In this document: positions 7,813-16,722 of the stretch, piece by piece
Layout of the letters: every line of letters starts with the position of its first letter
How positions within the stretch are numbered: position 1 is the stretch's first letter
Source of the DNA: Lewinellaceae bacterium
Lineage (GTDB): Bacteria > Bacteroidota > Bacteroidia > Chitinophagales > Saprospiraceae
Direction: 5' to 3'
Length of the DNA: 64,000 nt
NCBI GenBank assembly: GCA_016716135.1
Contig: JADJWX010000001.1
Location: 1-64,000 of the forward strand
Program-made: the position numbers and the translations under genes
The notes under the pieces: model-generated
What the model was told of the DNA's origin: nothing
The model's database searches: none
What the model saw: the letters and a program-made list of their open reading frames with translations, nothing else

Positions 7813-8970
7813 ATGAATAAATTCTGGTCTACATTGCTCGCCGGCGCCATGGGTGGCCTCGTAACTTTCGGCGCGGTGAACTGGCTGGAAAAACCGGAGC
7901 CCCAACCCGCATCTGCTAACGTGCCGGCTCCTGCCAAACAAGTAAACTACAACTACGGCGCACCACCGCCAAACTTCGATTTTACCCGGGCTGCCGAACG
8001 TGCCATGCCGTCTGTCGTACACATTAAAGCGACGGAAAGCCGCCAAAATGCCGTACAACGCCAACGCGAATCCAACCCGTTTCGGTTTTTCTTTGGCGAC
8101 GACTTTTTTAATATGGACGACTATGCACGGCCACGCTCCGGCACCGGTTCCGGTGTGATTTACTCCTCCGACGGCTATATTCTTACAAACAACCACGTCG
8201 TCGAATTCGCCGACGAATTTGAGGTAACCCTTCACGATAACCGCGAATTCCGCGCCCGCCTCATCGGCGCCGACCCCAGCACCGACATGGCAGTATTGAA
8301 AATTGATGCCAAAGACCTGCCCGCAATCGAAGTGGGCAATTCCGACGACGTCAAAGTTGGTGAATGGGCACTTGCCGTAGGCAACCCCTTCGACCTGACG
8401 TCTACCGTTACCGCCGGAATTATAAGTGCAAAAAGCCGTGATATCAATATTATCCGAAAAGGCGCCCCGATCGAGTCGTTTATTCAAACGGATGCCGCCG
8501 TCAACCCCGGCAACTCCGGTGGCGCCCTGGTCGATGTAAATGGCCGCCTTATCGGCATCAACTCGGCCATCGCCACACCCACCGGTGTTTTCGCCGGTTA
8601 TTCATTTGCGATTCCGGTCAATCTGGCTACCCGTATCGCCGATGACCTGGTCAAATACGGCAAGTTCCGGCGCGCCTATCTGGGCGTGGATATCGCCACC
8701 ATGGACAGCAACCTGGCCCGGGATCTCGATATCCCCTACTCGCAGGGTATCTGGGTGAAAGATCTTGACCCGGAAGGCTCCGCAGCAAGGGCAGGTGTGC
8801 AACCAAACGATATCATTACCAAAATAAATGGCAAAAATGTGACAACGGTCCCGGAACTTCAGGAGCTGATCGGGCGTTCTAAAGCAGGTGAAACCGTTCA
8901 GCTGGCTTTGGTCCGCAGCGGTAAAGAGAAAGAACTGGCGGTGAAACTAAAAAGCCGCGGCGAAGAGTAA
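7813..8970 (+). CDS. degP: HtrA/DegP-family periplasmic serine endoprotease
   Basis: 385 residues with an N-terminal signal/anchor (MNKFWSTLLAGAMGGLVTFG) and a Pro-rich linker. The trypsin-like domain spans ~55-270 with the full triad: His in ILTNNHVVEF, Asp in DPSTDMAVLKI and Ser in NPGNSGGALVD. One PDZ domain follows (~285-380; AYLGVDIATMDSNLA, GVQPNDIITKINGKNV), as in DegS or single-PDZ HtrA, whereas E. coli DegP has two. It should degrade or refold misfolded envelope proteins. It stands alone between a leftward recombinase and its own strong terminator. The gene symbol reflects family membership; degQ/htrA would be equally valid. Confidence 0.92.
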   Translation: MNKFWSTLLAGAMGGLVTFGAVNWLEKPEPQPASANVPAPAKQVNYNYGAPPPNFDFTRAAERAMPSVVHIKATESRQNAVQRQRESNPFRFFFGDDFFNMDDYARPRSGTGSGVIYSSDGYILTNNHVVEFADEFEVTLHDNREFRARLIGADPSTDMAVLKIDAKDLPAIEVGNSDDVKVGEWALAVGNPFDLTSTVTAGIISAKSRDINIIRKGAPIESFIQTDAAVNPGNSGGALVDVNGRLIGINSAIATPTGVFAGYSFAIPVNLATRIADDLVKYGKFRRAYLGVDIATMDSNLARDLDIPYSQGIWVKDLDPEGSAARAGVQPNDIITKINGKNVTTVPELQELIGRSKAGETVQLALVRSGKEKELAVKLKSRGEE

Positions 8971-9027
8971 CATAATCCGGTTTCGGCCGGTCTAAAATAA
9001 AGTTGGTTTTTCGTTTTGTTTTGATGT

Positions 9028-9063
9028 GTCTGCTCCGCGTAATGCGGAGCAGACTTTTTTTTG
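9028..9063 (+). terminator. strong intrinsic terminator of the HtrA gene
   Basis: A perfect 11-bp stem (GTCTGCTCCGC / GCGGAGCAGAC) with a 5-base loop is followed by nine T residues, 57 bases after the protease stop codon. Confidence 0.9.
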
Positions 9064-9247
9064 GGTACCACCGCCTGCAAAGACCAAATGCAGCAATAAT
9101 TGACAAAACGCCAAATTGAATAATCCGGCCAAATGTCGTTTTTTTGTCCCCGTAATCCGCATGCACCGGAAATGCAACCAACCCTTCCTGTTAACTGGCC
9201 GGTGAAAAAATCTGCTTCGACTATTTCCAAACAAATACTTTTTAGTC

Positions 9248-10270
9248 ATGAAACGTACCTGGCTCCTCGTTGCCTTGTTTCTACTGTTGGGCGCTGCCGC
9301 CTTTTATGTGTTGCGCCAAAAAAACACTCAATCCGGCAGCCATGTCTCCTGGGATATGGACTTTGCCGTCAAAAACACGGAAGAAATTACCCGCATCTTC
9401 ATCGCCGACCGCGGCAACCACCGGGCTACCCTCGAACGCAAAGACGGCTTTTGGCTGTACAATGATAAACACGTCGCCCGGCCAACAGCCATACAAACCC
9501 TGCTCGAAACGATTAAAAATATCAATGTACTCTACATTCCACCCAAAGCCTCCGAGAGTTCCATGGTCAAAAGCCTGGCTTCTGAAGGCATCACCGTGGA
9601 AATCTATGGCAAAAACAATCAGCGCCTCAAACGGTACTATGTGGGTGGAGTGACCAATGACGAACGCGGCACCTATGTGATCATGGAAGGTGCCGAACAA
9701 CCCTATGTCGCCCATGTTCCCGGGTTCATCGGGCAGCTGCGCGCACGTTTTCTGCTCAAAGAAGACGACTGGCGCGACCGCACGGTTTTCTCTGAAAAAC
9801 CCGAAGACATTCAATCCATATCGGTGGAATACCCGCAGCAAAAAAGCGAATCCTTTCAACTCGACAAGGTGGATATTGCCACCTATGCGGTCAAACCATT
9901 GTTCAGCACTACCCCGGTAAGCCCCACACCCCAGCGCAAAGGCGTCGCAGAAGCCTACCTGCTCCAATTTGAAAAGCTGGGCGCCGAAGGCTTTGAAACA
10001 AATAATCCGCTCCGCGACTCGGTGCGCGCCCTCGTGCCCTTTGCCATTGTAAAACTCCTGCGCACCGACAGCACTGCGAAAGAAGTCCGCTTTTGGCCGG
10101 TTGCGGTGGAGGAAAACTACGCCACCGGTAAAACATACATCAACCGGTATTTTACCGATTTGAACAATGGTGACGCCTTTTTACTCACCCAGGAGCGCGT
10201 TTTCGGCAAGATTTTCCGCGGGTACAATTTTTTCTTCGGCCGTACGGAAAAACCGCGCCTCCAGAATTAA
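9248..10270 (+). CDS. DUF4340 domain-containing membrane-anchored protein
   Basis: 340 residues. One N-terminal transmembrane segment (KRTWLLVALFLLLGAAAFYV) is followed by an extracytoplasmic beta-rich domain. Features typical of DUF4340 are visible: KNTEEITRIFI near residue 43, ATLERKDGFWLYND with the Trp, then a repeat of the same module around residues 60-140 (VEIYGKNNQRLKRYYVGG) and a second half including DDWRDRTVFSEKPEDIQSI. In other Bacteroidota and in gliding bacteria this family often occurs next to the GldG/ABC-type putative auxiliary transport proteins, but none is encoded here. Function unknown. Confidence 0.75.
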   Translation: MKRTWLLVALFLLLGAAAFYVLRQKNTQSGSHVSWDMDFAVKNTEEITRIFIADRGNHRATLERKDGFWLYNDKHVARPTAIQTLLETIKNINVLYIPPKASESSMVKSLASEGITVEIYGKNNQRLKRYYVGGVTNDERGTYVIMEGAEQPYVAHVPGFIGQLRARFLLKEDDWRDRTVFSEKPEDIQSISVEYPQQKSESFQLDKVDIATYAVKPLFSTTPVSPTPQRKGVAEAYLLQFEKLGAEGFETNNPLRDSVRALVPFAIVKLLRTDSTAKEVRFWPVAVEENYATGKTYINRYFTDLNNGDAFLLTQERVFGKIFRGYNFFFGRTEKPRLQN

Positions 10271-10419
10271 TACGACAGCGTCACTTTTACCACCGTTCAC
10301 AAACCGGCTACCTCCGATGGCAAAAACCCGGTTGACTCCCGGTCGGATCCGATGCAACTTTGAACTATACAACAGGTTAGTACCCACCCGCCCTACTGTT
10401 CACCTTAAAAGTTGCACTT

Positions 10420-10887
10420 ATGAAAACGCGTCTTGTTTGTTTGTTCGCCTTGTTCAGCACCATGAGTCTGATTGCCCAAGTTGAGTGGAGAGGGGGATTT
10501 CCCGGCCAGGAAAACAACTGGTTTTGCGCCAAAAACTGGAGTAACAACCGCATACCGAATGATTTTGACAATGTGGTTATTCCCAATGTAGCCACACGCG
10601 GCAACCACTTTCCAGTGATCAAAAATCAACTGGCCAGCATTCAATCGCTTGAATTGCAAAGCGGTGCCAAAATCCGGATCGAGTCCGGCGCACAATTGAC
10701 CATATTGGGCTACGGCCTTCCCGGAGGCGCCTTGCTGAACCTTGGTGCTGTTGAAAACTACGGCACACTTGAAGTAATCGAACCGGTATTGCATGCCGTT
10801 GAGTACACCGGCAAAGGCACACTTATCCAGCGCCGCAGCAACATCATTCCCGACCACTGTAAATGTGAAACGACGGTTTGTCTGTAG
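10420..10887 (+). CDS. small secreted beta-helix-like protein without sorting domain
   Basis: 155 residues with a clear signal peptide (MKTRLVCLFALFSTMSLIAQ, cleavage likely after AQ). The mature part resembles the N-terminal module of large Bacteroidota surface proteins (NWSNNRIPNDFDNVVIPNV, then ASIQSLELQSGAKIRIESGA and LLNLGAVENYGTLEV), i.e. rungs of a right-handed beta-helix. Those proteins normally continue for hundreds of residues and end in a T9SS sorting domain; here the frame ends soon after, at CKCETTVCL, followed by its own terminator. It may be a genuine small secreted protein or a truncated relic. No enzymatic motif is seen. Confidence 0.65.
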   Translation: MKTRLVCLFALFSTMSLIAQVEWRGGFPGQENNWFCAKNWSNNRIPNDFDNVVIPNVATRGNHFPVIKNQLASIQSLELQSGAKIRIESGAQLTILGYGLPGGALLNLGAVENYGTLEVIEPVLHAVEYTGKGTLIQRRSNIIPDHCKCETTVCL

Positions 10888-10959
10888 TATTTTCTTCTAA
10901 AAACCAGGGAGTTACCAAAATGCTTGTTGCGAAAATCACTTCCAGATTTTCACCATAAG

Positions 10960-11009
10960 AGGAGTCATTCCGAAGTCTTTTCATGCTCGGAATGACTCCT
11001 GTTTTTTAA
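10960..11009 (+). terminator. intrinsic terminator
   Basis: A perfect 14-bp stem (AGGAGTCATTCCGA / TCGGAATGACTCCT) with a 13-base loop is followed by GTTTTTT. It ends the transcript of the small secreted protein. Confidence 0.85.
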
Positions 11010-11404
11010 AAAAAACATTCGGCAATTCTATCCCGCCATCCGGCAATCAACCGGGAAGTCAGCAGCAAAATAGACGACGCAACAATAGCTGTGCTGAGTT
11101 CGACTTCAGGTTTATTTTGAAAAATTTTTCCCCTGTAAAAACACGAACTCTCCGTGCTGGGAGATATCCAAAACCATGGCTCCCTCGTCCTCCGTTACGC
11201 GAAGAGGCGTAAACGTAGCAACCAACCGGCAGGAGCAGAAAAAAGTGAACATGCTGACCTGTGTCAGCGCCAGCAATTGGTGCAGAAACAGGGTGGGCAA
11301 GGTGATGGTGTGGTTGATCGTTTTGATTGTCTGGAAAAATAAAAACAGGGCAGACAGGCTTCGTTTAATTTTCAATCGCTTTTTTTTGGGCAAACAACTT
11401 TGCC
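11010..11404. other. intergenic region, no confident gene
   Basis: No convincing coding region is seen. A 93-codon minus-strand frame (11112-11393) ends in a protein-like stretch (EDEGAMVLDISQHGEFVFLQ) but its first half is improbable; it may be a relic. The promoter of the DUF1343 gene should lie at the right end (TTTAATTTTC near 11363-11372 is one base off the -7 consensus). Confidence 0.35.
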
Positions 11405-12616
11405 ATGCCTGTTTTTACCGGATTAGACCGCTTGCTTGCCGAGCCTGCGTTGCAACAAAAATGTAATGGGAATCTTGCCTACCTGTGCCACAATGCCTCG
11501 GTAGACCGGCACTGCCGCGAGGGCCTTTCCCTGCTGAAAAATTTGTTTGGAAATCGGCTCAAAGCGGTGTTTTCGCCGCAACACGGCTTGTTTGGAGAGG
11601 CGCAGGATAACATGATCGAGTCCGGCCATTTTATCCATCCGTTTTTTCAGGTACCGGTTTACAGCCTCTACTCCGAAACCCGCAGCCCCACGCCCGCCAT
11701 GCTGGCTGGGATCGACCAGGTAATTATAGATCTGCAAGATGCCGGATGCCGGGCATACACGTTCGTGTACACGATGATGCTGTTGATTGAGGCCTGCGGA
11801 AAACAAAACATCGAAGTGCTGGTACTCGACCGCCCCAATCCGCTCAACGGCCTCAACGTGGAAGGTAATATGCTTGACCTCCAGTTCAAATCGTTTATCG
11901 GGTTGCACCCGCTCCCCATGCGCCACGGCCTGACGATCGGGGAACTGGCGCGCATGGCAGTACAACAAGGGGGCATCCAGGGCAGGCTCGATGTTATTCC
12001 CATGCAGGGCTGGAAGCGGGAGATGTATTTCAACGAAACCCAACTCCCCTGGGTGTTCCCCTCGCCCAATATGCCGCACATCAAAACCGCACAGGTCTTC
12101 CCGGCCACGGTCGTCCTGGAAGGCACCAACCTCTCGGAAGGCCGGGGCACTACCCGCCCCTTCGAACTGTTCGGGCATCCTGATTTGCAGCCGCATGCAC
12201 TCCTGCAGCATTTGGAAACGCTTTTTCAAAAACACCAACTGAGGGGCTTCAGCCTCCGCCCGCTGTACTTTCAACCCACTTTTGATAAACACCGGGATGC
12301 AGTTTGCGGCGGCTTTCAACTGCATGTCCACGACCGCCGGACCTTCAAACCCTGGCAAACCGGACAACTGCTGCTCCGCGAATGGTATCACGCGCTTGGC
12401 CCTGCTTTCCAATGGCGGCAACCGCCGTTCGAATACGAGGAAATCCTGCTGCCCATCGACCTGCTCAACGGCACCGACCAACTGCGCCACTGGGTGGAAA
12501 CCAACGGTAGCTGGGATGCTTTGCTTACGCTGGAGCAGGAAGGCCGGGAGGCGTATTTGGCGACGCGGGAACCGGCGCTTTTATACCCTTTTCCCACCGG
12601 TGAACCGGTGGGCTGA
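11405..12616 (+). CDS. DUF1343 protein, NamZ-like exo-beta-N-acetylmuramidase (GH171)
   Basis: 403 residues matching the DUF1343 family over the full length: FSPQHGLFGEAQDNMIES, VYSLYSETRSPTPAMLAGID, IIDLQDAGCRAYTFVYTM, LVLDRPNPLNG, GLHPLPMRHGLTIGELA, FPSPNMPHIKTA and GTNLSEGRGTTRPFELFG. Characterised members (Bacillus subtilis YbbC/NamZ and Tannerella forsythia NamZ) remove terminal MurNAc from peptidoglycan fragments, a wall-recycling step. The chosen ATG gives no signal peptide, unlike many secreted homologues, so this copy may act in the cytoplasm or its start may be misjudged. No MurNAc-recycling partner genes are adjacent. Confidence 0.8.
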   Translation: MPVFTGLDRLLAEPALQQKCNGNLAYLCHNASVDRHCREGLSLLKNLFGNRLKAVFSPQHGLFGEAQDNMIESGHFIHPFFQVPVYSLYSETRSPTPAMLAGIDQVIIDLQDAGCRAYTFVYTMMLLIEACGKQNIEVLVLDRPNPLNGLNVEGNMLDLQFKSFIGLHPLPMRHGLTIGELARMAVQQGGIQGRLDVIPMQGWKREMYFNETQLPWVFPSPNMPHIKTAQVFPATVVLEGTNLSEGRGTTRPFELFGHPDLQPHALLQHLETLFQKHQLRGFSLRPLYFQPTFDKHRDAVCGGFQLHVHDRRTFKPWQTGQLLLREWYHALGPAFQWRQPPFEYEEILLPIDLLNGTDQLRHWVETNGSWDALLTLEQEGREAYLATREPALLYPFPTGEPVG

Positions 12617-12643
12617 GAAGGGAACGATTTCAGGTGTGTACAA

Positions 12644-12760
12644 CTTTTGACTTTTGACTTTTGACTTTTGACTTTTGACTTTTGACTTTTGACTTTTGAA
12701 AAAAAACGACTGCGCTTAAGTCAAAAGTCTAATTTGAAAAGTCTAAAGTCTAAAGTTCTT
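12644..12760. repeat. heptamer tandem repeat (8 x CTTTTGA) with inverted copies
   Basis: Eight perfect head-to-tail copies of CTTTTGA occupy 12644-12699. After a short spacer, the complementary TCAAAAG and degenerate relatives (GAAAAGTCTAAAGTCTAAAG) follow at 12721-12755, so the transcript can form a long imperfect hairpin. It fills the gap between the convergent DUF1343 and TonB-receptor genes. No open reading frame covers it. Confidence 0.85.
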
Positions 12761-12777
12761 TCGGTGGTGGCTATGCC

Positions 12778-15207
12778 CTATCCCCCTCCGGTAGACGCCC
12801 GCCGCTTTTCTTCTTCGGCGCCCGATTGGCGGCGGCGGGCCTGTTGCACCGTTTTTTTGCCAAAGCGGTAGGAAAAGGCCAGGGTACCCACCCGGGTTTC
12901 CCGCTTGCTTTCGAACACTTCGTCGATGTTGCCCCAATGGGTGTCGCCCCGCGGCCAGCTGCGGTAAAAAATGTCGCGCACATTAAGCCGTAGCGTGCCG
13001 CGCCCTTCCCAAAGCGTTTTTTGTACGCCTGCATTCACCGACCACATCGGGTCGATGGTGGAAATGGAATACACGTGCCGGTTGTGCCAAAAGCCGCCGA
13101 GTTCCACCGACCAACCGCCGGAAAGGCGAAAGTTGTTGGTGCCGTTGAGGTACACGGCTGGGCTCGACTGGTTGAGGTCGAAGCCGGAAATCGCGCCGCT
13201 AAAGCGGTGCCACCAGACGGTCAAGTCGGCGTTCAGGGTCCACCATTTGGCCAGGGAAAACGGCATGTTCATCGACAGGCTGACGTTCTTGTAGCGGTCG
13301 ATGTTCACGTTGGTGACCACCGTGTAGCGCTCCTGGTCGTTTTGCAGCAGGGCGTATGTGATGTTGTCGCGGGTGATGCTGTAGCTCAATGTGGTGTTCA
13401 GGCGCTGGTTGAAGGTGTGCGTCAGCTCGAAGGCATAGGTCAGCTGCGGCCGCAAAAACGGGTTGCCGGCGCGGATGGTGGTAGGGTCCACGAACGCGCG
13501 GAAGGGATTGAGCTGCTGGTAGTTGGGCCGGTTGATGCGGCGGCTGACGGAAATGCCCCAGAGGTGTTTTTCGGAAGCTTTGTAATTGACAAACGCACTG
13601 GGAAACAGTTGGAAATAATTGCGGTGAAACGCGCTGTCGGTGGTCAGTTGCAAGCCGTCGGCCACGGTTTGCTCACCGCGCAGCCCGGCCTGCACGTTCC
13701 ACTTGCCCCACTCGCGACTCCAGTTTACATAGGCGGCGTTGATGTTCTCGTCGTATAAAAAATGGTTGCTCTGGCCGGCGTCGAGCAGTTCTTCGCCGTT
13801 TTCGCGGATAAAATATTTCAGGTCGTTGTCGGTACGCACGAGGCTGGATTTTACCCCGGCCTCGATTTTCCCGGACGCACCCAACGGGCGGGAGTAATCG
13901 GCCTTGGCGGCGTACAGGTCGAGCTTGCCGCTGATGTCGCCGCGCAGGTAATCGACGCCGAGGGGCGTGTTTTCGCTGTCGTAGCGGAAAGTGTGGAACA
14001 GCTGATCGGTGGCGTTGCCATAGCGGGCATAGTCGAGGTCGGCGCTCAGTTCGCCTTTATCAGGCCCGAAGCGGTGTTTGAGGTTCAGGTTTACGGCGCC
14101 GTTGTACCAGTCGTCTTCGGAGCGGTTGGTGGTGGTAAACCGGCCGGTGACGTTTTCATTGGGGTCGAGGATGTACGATTCGTTGTCGGCGGCGGGTTTG
14201 AACTGGTTGCGCACCCCGGTGAGCAGCACCCCGATCGTCGTTTTTTCCGAAGGGAAAAAATCGACACCCAGGCGGGGCGTTTGCGTGTGGAAGGGGAAGG
14301 CCACAAAGTTGTCCTGGTCGTAGATCTGCTGCACCACGCCGTTTTCACTGAACTTGCGAAACAGCACCAGGTTGTTGAAATACTTGTTGTAACTGAAATT
14401 ATAGCCCGCAAACACATTCCAGTGCTCGGTGCGGTGGTTGACATCAAAACCGGCGGTGGCTTTGCCGAATTTCCCGTGCCCCGCCGAGCCCGACACGCTG
14501 CCGTTGGTGCCCAGGTTTTTGTTCTTTTTGGTGCGCAGGTTGATGATGCCGGCGCTGCCCTCCGCGTCGTACTTGGCCGATGGATTGGTGATGATTTCGA
14601 TCAGCTCGATCGAGGAAGACGGCATGCCGCGCAACAGATTGGCCAGCTCGGCGCCGGTCAGTTGCACGCGCTTGTCGTCGAGCATCACGATCACGCCGCG
14701 GCGGCCGCGCAGGCTGATGTTGCCCTCCTGATCGACCTGCACGTTGGGCGAACGCTCCAACACTTCCAGCGCTGAAGCGCCCGCGCTCACGATGCTGTTT
14801 TCCACGTTGACGATCAGGCGGTCGAGCCGCCGTTCGATAAAGGGTTTTTCGGCGACCACCGTGACCTCATTCAAACTAGCCACCTGCTCCGGCAAAGCCA
14901 AAGTAGCCACTTCCACCGATACACCGGAAGCGCGTACCGGTTCGGAAGTGCCGGTAGTAAAACCCAACAGTGCCGCCCGCACGAAATACATCCCCGCCGG
15001 AACGGGGTCGAGTTCGTACTTGCCGGCGGCATCTGTCAGGCCGCCTTTGACCAGGCTGCTGTCGGAAACAGTATGCAGGGTCACGTTCACAAATTCGAGC
15101 GGGCCGCCCTTGGCATCGGTAATGAGGCCGTGAAAACTGGTTTGTGCTGCAAGTTGCAGGGCGGCGGCAATAAGGTACGGAACGAGAAGCAGTGCTTTTG
15201 CTTGCAT
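12778..15207 (-). CDS. TonB-dependent receptor / outer-membrane beta-barrel family protein
   Basis: 809 residues with signal peptide (LLLVPYLIAAALQLAAQ). Residues ~24-105 are a carboxypeptidase-regulatory-like beta-sandwich (TSFHGLITDAKGGPLEFVNV, GKYELDPVPAGMYFVRA), ~110-235 a plug domain (ALEVLERSPNVQVDQEGNIS, GRRGVIVMLDDKRVQLTG, IELIEIITNPSAKYDAEGSA), and ~380-790 an OMP_b-brl_3 barrel. It fits the Bacteroidota group of receptors without SusD partner, probably importing an unknown siderophore, metal complex or oligomer; the substrate cannot be read. No SusD-like gene is next to it. The AraC-type regulator lies 198 bases upstream on the same strand. Confidence 0.88.
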   Translation of the reverse strand: MQAKALLLVPYLIAAALQLAAQTSFHGLITDAKGGPLEFVNVTLHTVSDSSLVKGGLTDAAGKYELDPVPAGMYFVRAALLGFTTGTSEPVRASGVSVEVATLALPEQVASLNEVTVVAEKPFIERRLDRLIVNVENSIVSAGASALEVLERSPNVQVDQEGNISLRGRRGVIVMLDDKRVQLTGAELANLLRGMPSSSIELIEIITNPSAKYDAEGSAGIINLRTKKNKNLGTNGSVSGSAGHGKFGKATAGFDVNHRTEHWNVFAGYNFSYNKYFNNLVLFRKFSENGVVQQIYDQDNFVAFPFHTQTPRLGVDFFPSEKTTIGVLLTGVRNQFKPAADNESYILDPNENVTGRFTTTNRSEDDWYNGAVNLNLKHRFGPDKGELSADLDYARYGNATDQLFHTFRYDSENTPLGVDYLRGDISGKLDLYAAKADYSRPLGASGKIEAGVKSSLVRTDNDLKYFIRENGEELLDAGQSNHFLYDENINAAYVNWSREWGKWNVQAGLRGEQTVADGLQLTTDSAFHRNYFQLFPSAFVNYKASEKHLWGISVSRRINRPNYQQLNPFRAFVDPTTIRAGNPFLRPQLTYAFELTHTFNQRLNTTLSYSITRDNITYALLQNDQERYTVVTNVNIDRYKNVSLSMNMPFSLAKWWTLNADLTVWWHRFSGAISGFDLNQSSPAVYLNGTNNFRLSGGWSVELGGFWHNRHVYSISTIDPMWSVNAGVQKTLWEGRGTLRLNVRDIFYRSWPRGDTHWGNIDEVFESKRETRVGTLAFSYRFGKKTVQQARRRQSGAEEEKRRASTGGG

Positions 15208-15405
15208 AATTTCAATGGGTTAAAAACCGGCGGTTTCGCACCCAAACGCCCTCCCCGCAACTGGCGGGAAAGGCTGGCCGGAAAGCGACTACCCGTAGGC
15301 ATGTAGCCGGAATAGTGTTACAAAAATCAGCAGGCGCAATACCGGAGCATAGTAAAAATCCGACCGCTCGATCAGGAGCGGCGGCGGTGGGCTGAAGTGC
15401 CCGTA

Positions 15406-16227
15406 CTAGCGTACGAACCGCCTGTCGAGCAGAGCGCAAAGTGGTTGCGACCAGGCTTCGGCGCTGTAGCGGAAGTACTGTTTGGGGGTTTTCAGGGTAA
15501 AGGTTTTTACTTCTTTGACGAAGTGCATCTGGTCGAAATAGCCGTTGACGTAGGCCAGGTCGGTGAGCCGCAGGCCGGTTTGGCGCTGGTGGCAAACGAT
15601 GGCGTGGTTGAAGCGCACGATCCGGGCGAATGTTTTGGGCGTAAGCCCGATATACTGCCGGAACAGGCGTTCGATCTGGCGCTCAGACAGGTGAAAGCGT
15701 TGCATCCAGTCGGCGGCCCGGTATTGTCCGCAGCACTGGATAATGCGCTCGGCCATTTGCATGGCGGTGTGGTGGTGCCGCTGTTGCGGTTGCAGGTTTT
15801 GTGTTAAAAACCGGTTGAGTGTTTCCGCCGGCGTGTGGCTCAGCTGTCCGGTTGTTTGTTGCAGGCCCTGTTCGAAGACTTCGGCGGCAGCGATTACCTG
15901 GTCGCGCAGCCGGACCATGGGTAGTTGCGTAAATGCGCTCAGGCCTGCCGGGCGAAAGCGTACGCCGACGGTTTCCACAGCCGGGCCGGGCTCGAAACGG
16001 TAGAGCACCGGCCGGCTTTTTTGCCCGACTACCACGGCTTGCTTGCCTGTTTGCAGGGTGGTTTGTTTCTCGATGTCGAGACGTTTGATGCCGTTGCTCA
16101 AAAACATCAGGCCGGTGTTCCCGTCGGGTACCACCACTTCTTCCCGCCGGGTATTTGTGCGCAAAACCCAATAGTTTTCCACGAAGGGCTGGAGGCTGGG
16201 GTGTGGCTGATATTCGCGGTAGTACAT
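15406..16227 (-). CDS. AraC-family transcriptional regulator
   Basis: 273 residues. The N-terminal ~150 residues (YYREYQPHPSLQPFVENYWV, VVPDGNTGLMFLSNG, VRFRPAGLSAFTQLP) match the DUF6597-type sensor found on many Bacteroidota AraC proteins. The C-terminal ~100 residues hold two helix-turn-helix motifs (AADWMQRFHLSERQIERLF with TPKTFARIVRFNHA; LTDLAYVNGYFDQMHFVKEV, then TPKQYFRYS). It presumably binds promoter DNA in response to a small ligand. The gene lies directly upstream of the TonB-receptor gene on the same strand, so control of that receptor is plausible but not shown. Confidence 0.88.
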   Translation of the reverse strand: MYYREYQPHPSLQPFVENYWVLRTNTRREEVVVPDGNTGLMFLSNGIKRLDIEKQTTLQTGKQAVVVGQKSRPVLYRFEPGPAVETVGVRFRPAGLSAFTQLPMVRLRDQVIAAAEVFEQGLQQTTGQLSHTPAETLNRFLTQNLQPQQRHHHTAMQMAERIIQCCGQYRAADWMQRFHLSERQIERLFRQYIGLTPKTFARIVRFNHAIVCHQRQTGLRLTDLAYVNGYFDQMHFVKEVKTFTLKTPKQYFRYSAEAWSQPLCALLDRRFVR

Positions 16228-16342
16228 GGCCTGGCTGTTTGTTTACTACCGGAAAAATCATGTGTAGCCGCCGTTTTCCGGAAAAAAATGGATAAAACGG
16301 CCGGTTGGGGGTGTTTAGGGGGATTTCCTTTTCCAATTTCAG

Positions 16343-16595
16343 ATTAATACTACGTTGCCACGAAAATTATTTGTGCCGAATATTGTATTCAGATGGCTCC
16401 CCCGCAGGGCGGGGTCGCCATGACAACATTTTTTGTGGAAACGGCCTATCAGATTTCTCGCTCCGCTCGAAATTTCACCAAGCACCGTGGGAATTTCGAG
16501 CGGAGCGAGAAATCTGTTGAAAAAGTTACGCTTAAACGGGCTGTCATGGCGAGCGCAGCGAGCCATCTGGGTTATCGTGGCAAAGTAGTATTAAT
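16343..16595. repeat. 253-bp nested palindrome, MITE- or REP-like
   Basis: The ends are imperfect inverted repeats (ATTAATACTACGTTGCCACG at 16343 against the complement of the sequence ending at 16595). Inside them lies a second inverted pair (CAGATGGCTC...GCCATGACA at 16391 versus 16546-16568), and in the centre a strong stem (CAGATTTCTCGCTCCGCTCG at 16449 with its complement at 16495-16522). The whole unit can fold into one long hairpin. It contains no transposase and sits between two leftward genes, so it is probably a non-autonomous or palindromic repeat family member. Confidence 0.75.
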
Positions 16596-16722
16596 CCGAA
16601 GCGTGACCTGTCAAACGGAAATGAACGGGATTTATAAGATTCGCATGACTCATTCGAATCAGGGGTAAAAAAATGTAGAGTTCCCGATAGCAACCGTAAT
16701 TTTTCAACCGCCTAAAGTCCGG

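Noticed and set aside
12644..12760. Possible CRISPR array (short direct repeats)
   Set aside because: Units are only 7 bases and contiguous, with no spacers; the same holds for the 12-bp repeats at 41538-41663. No cas genes anywhere in the window.
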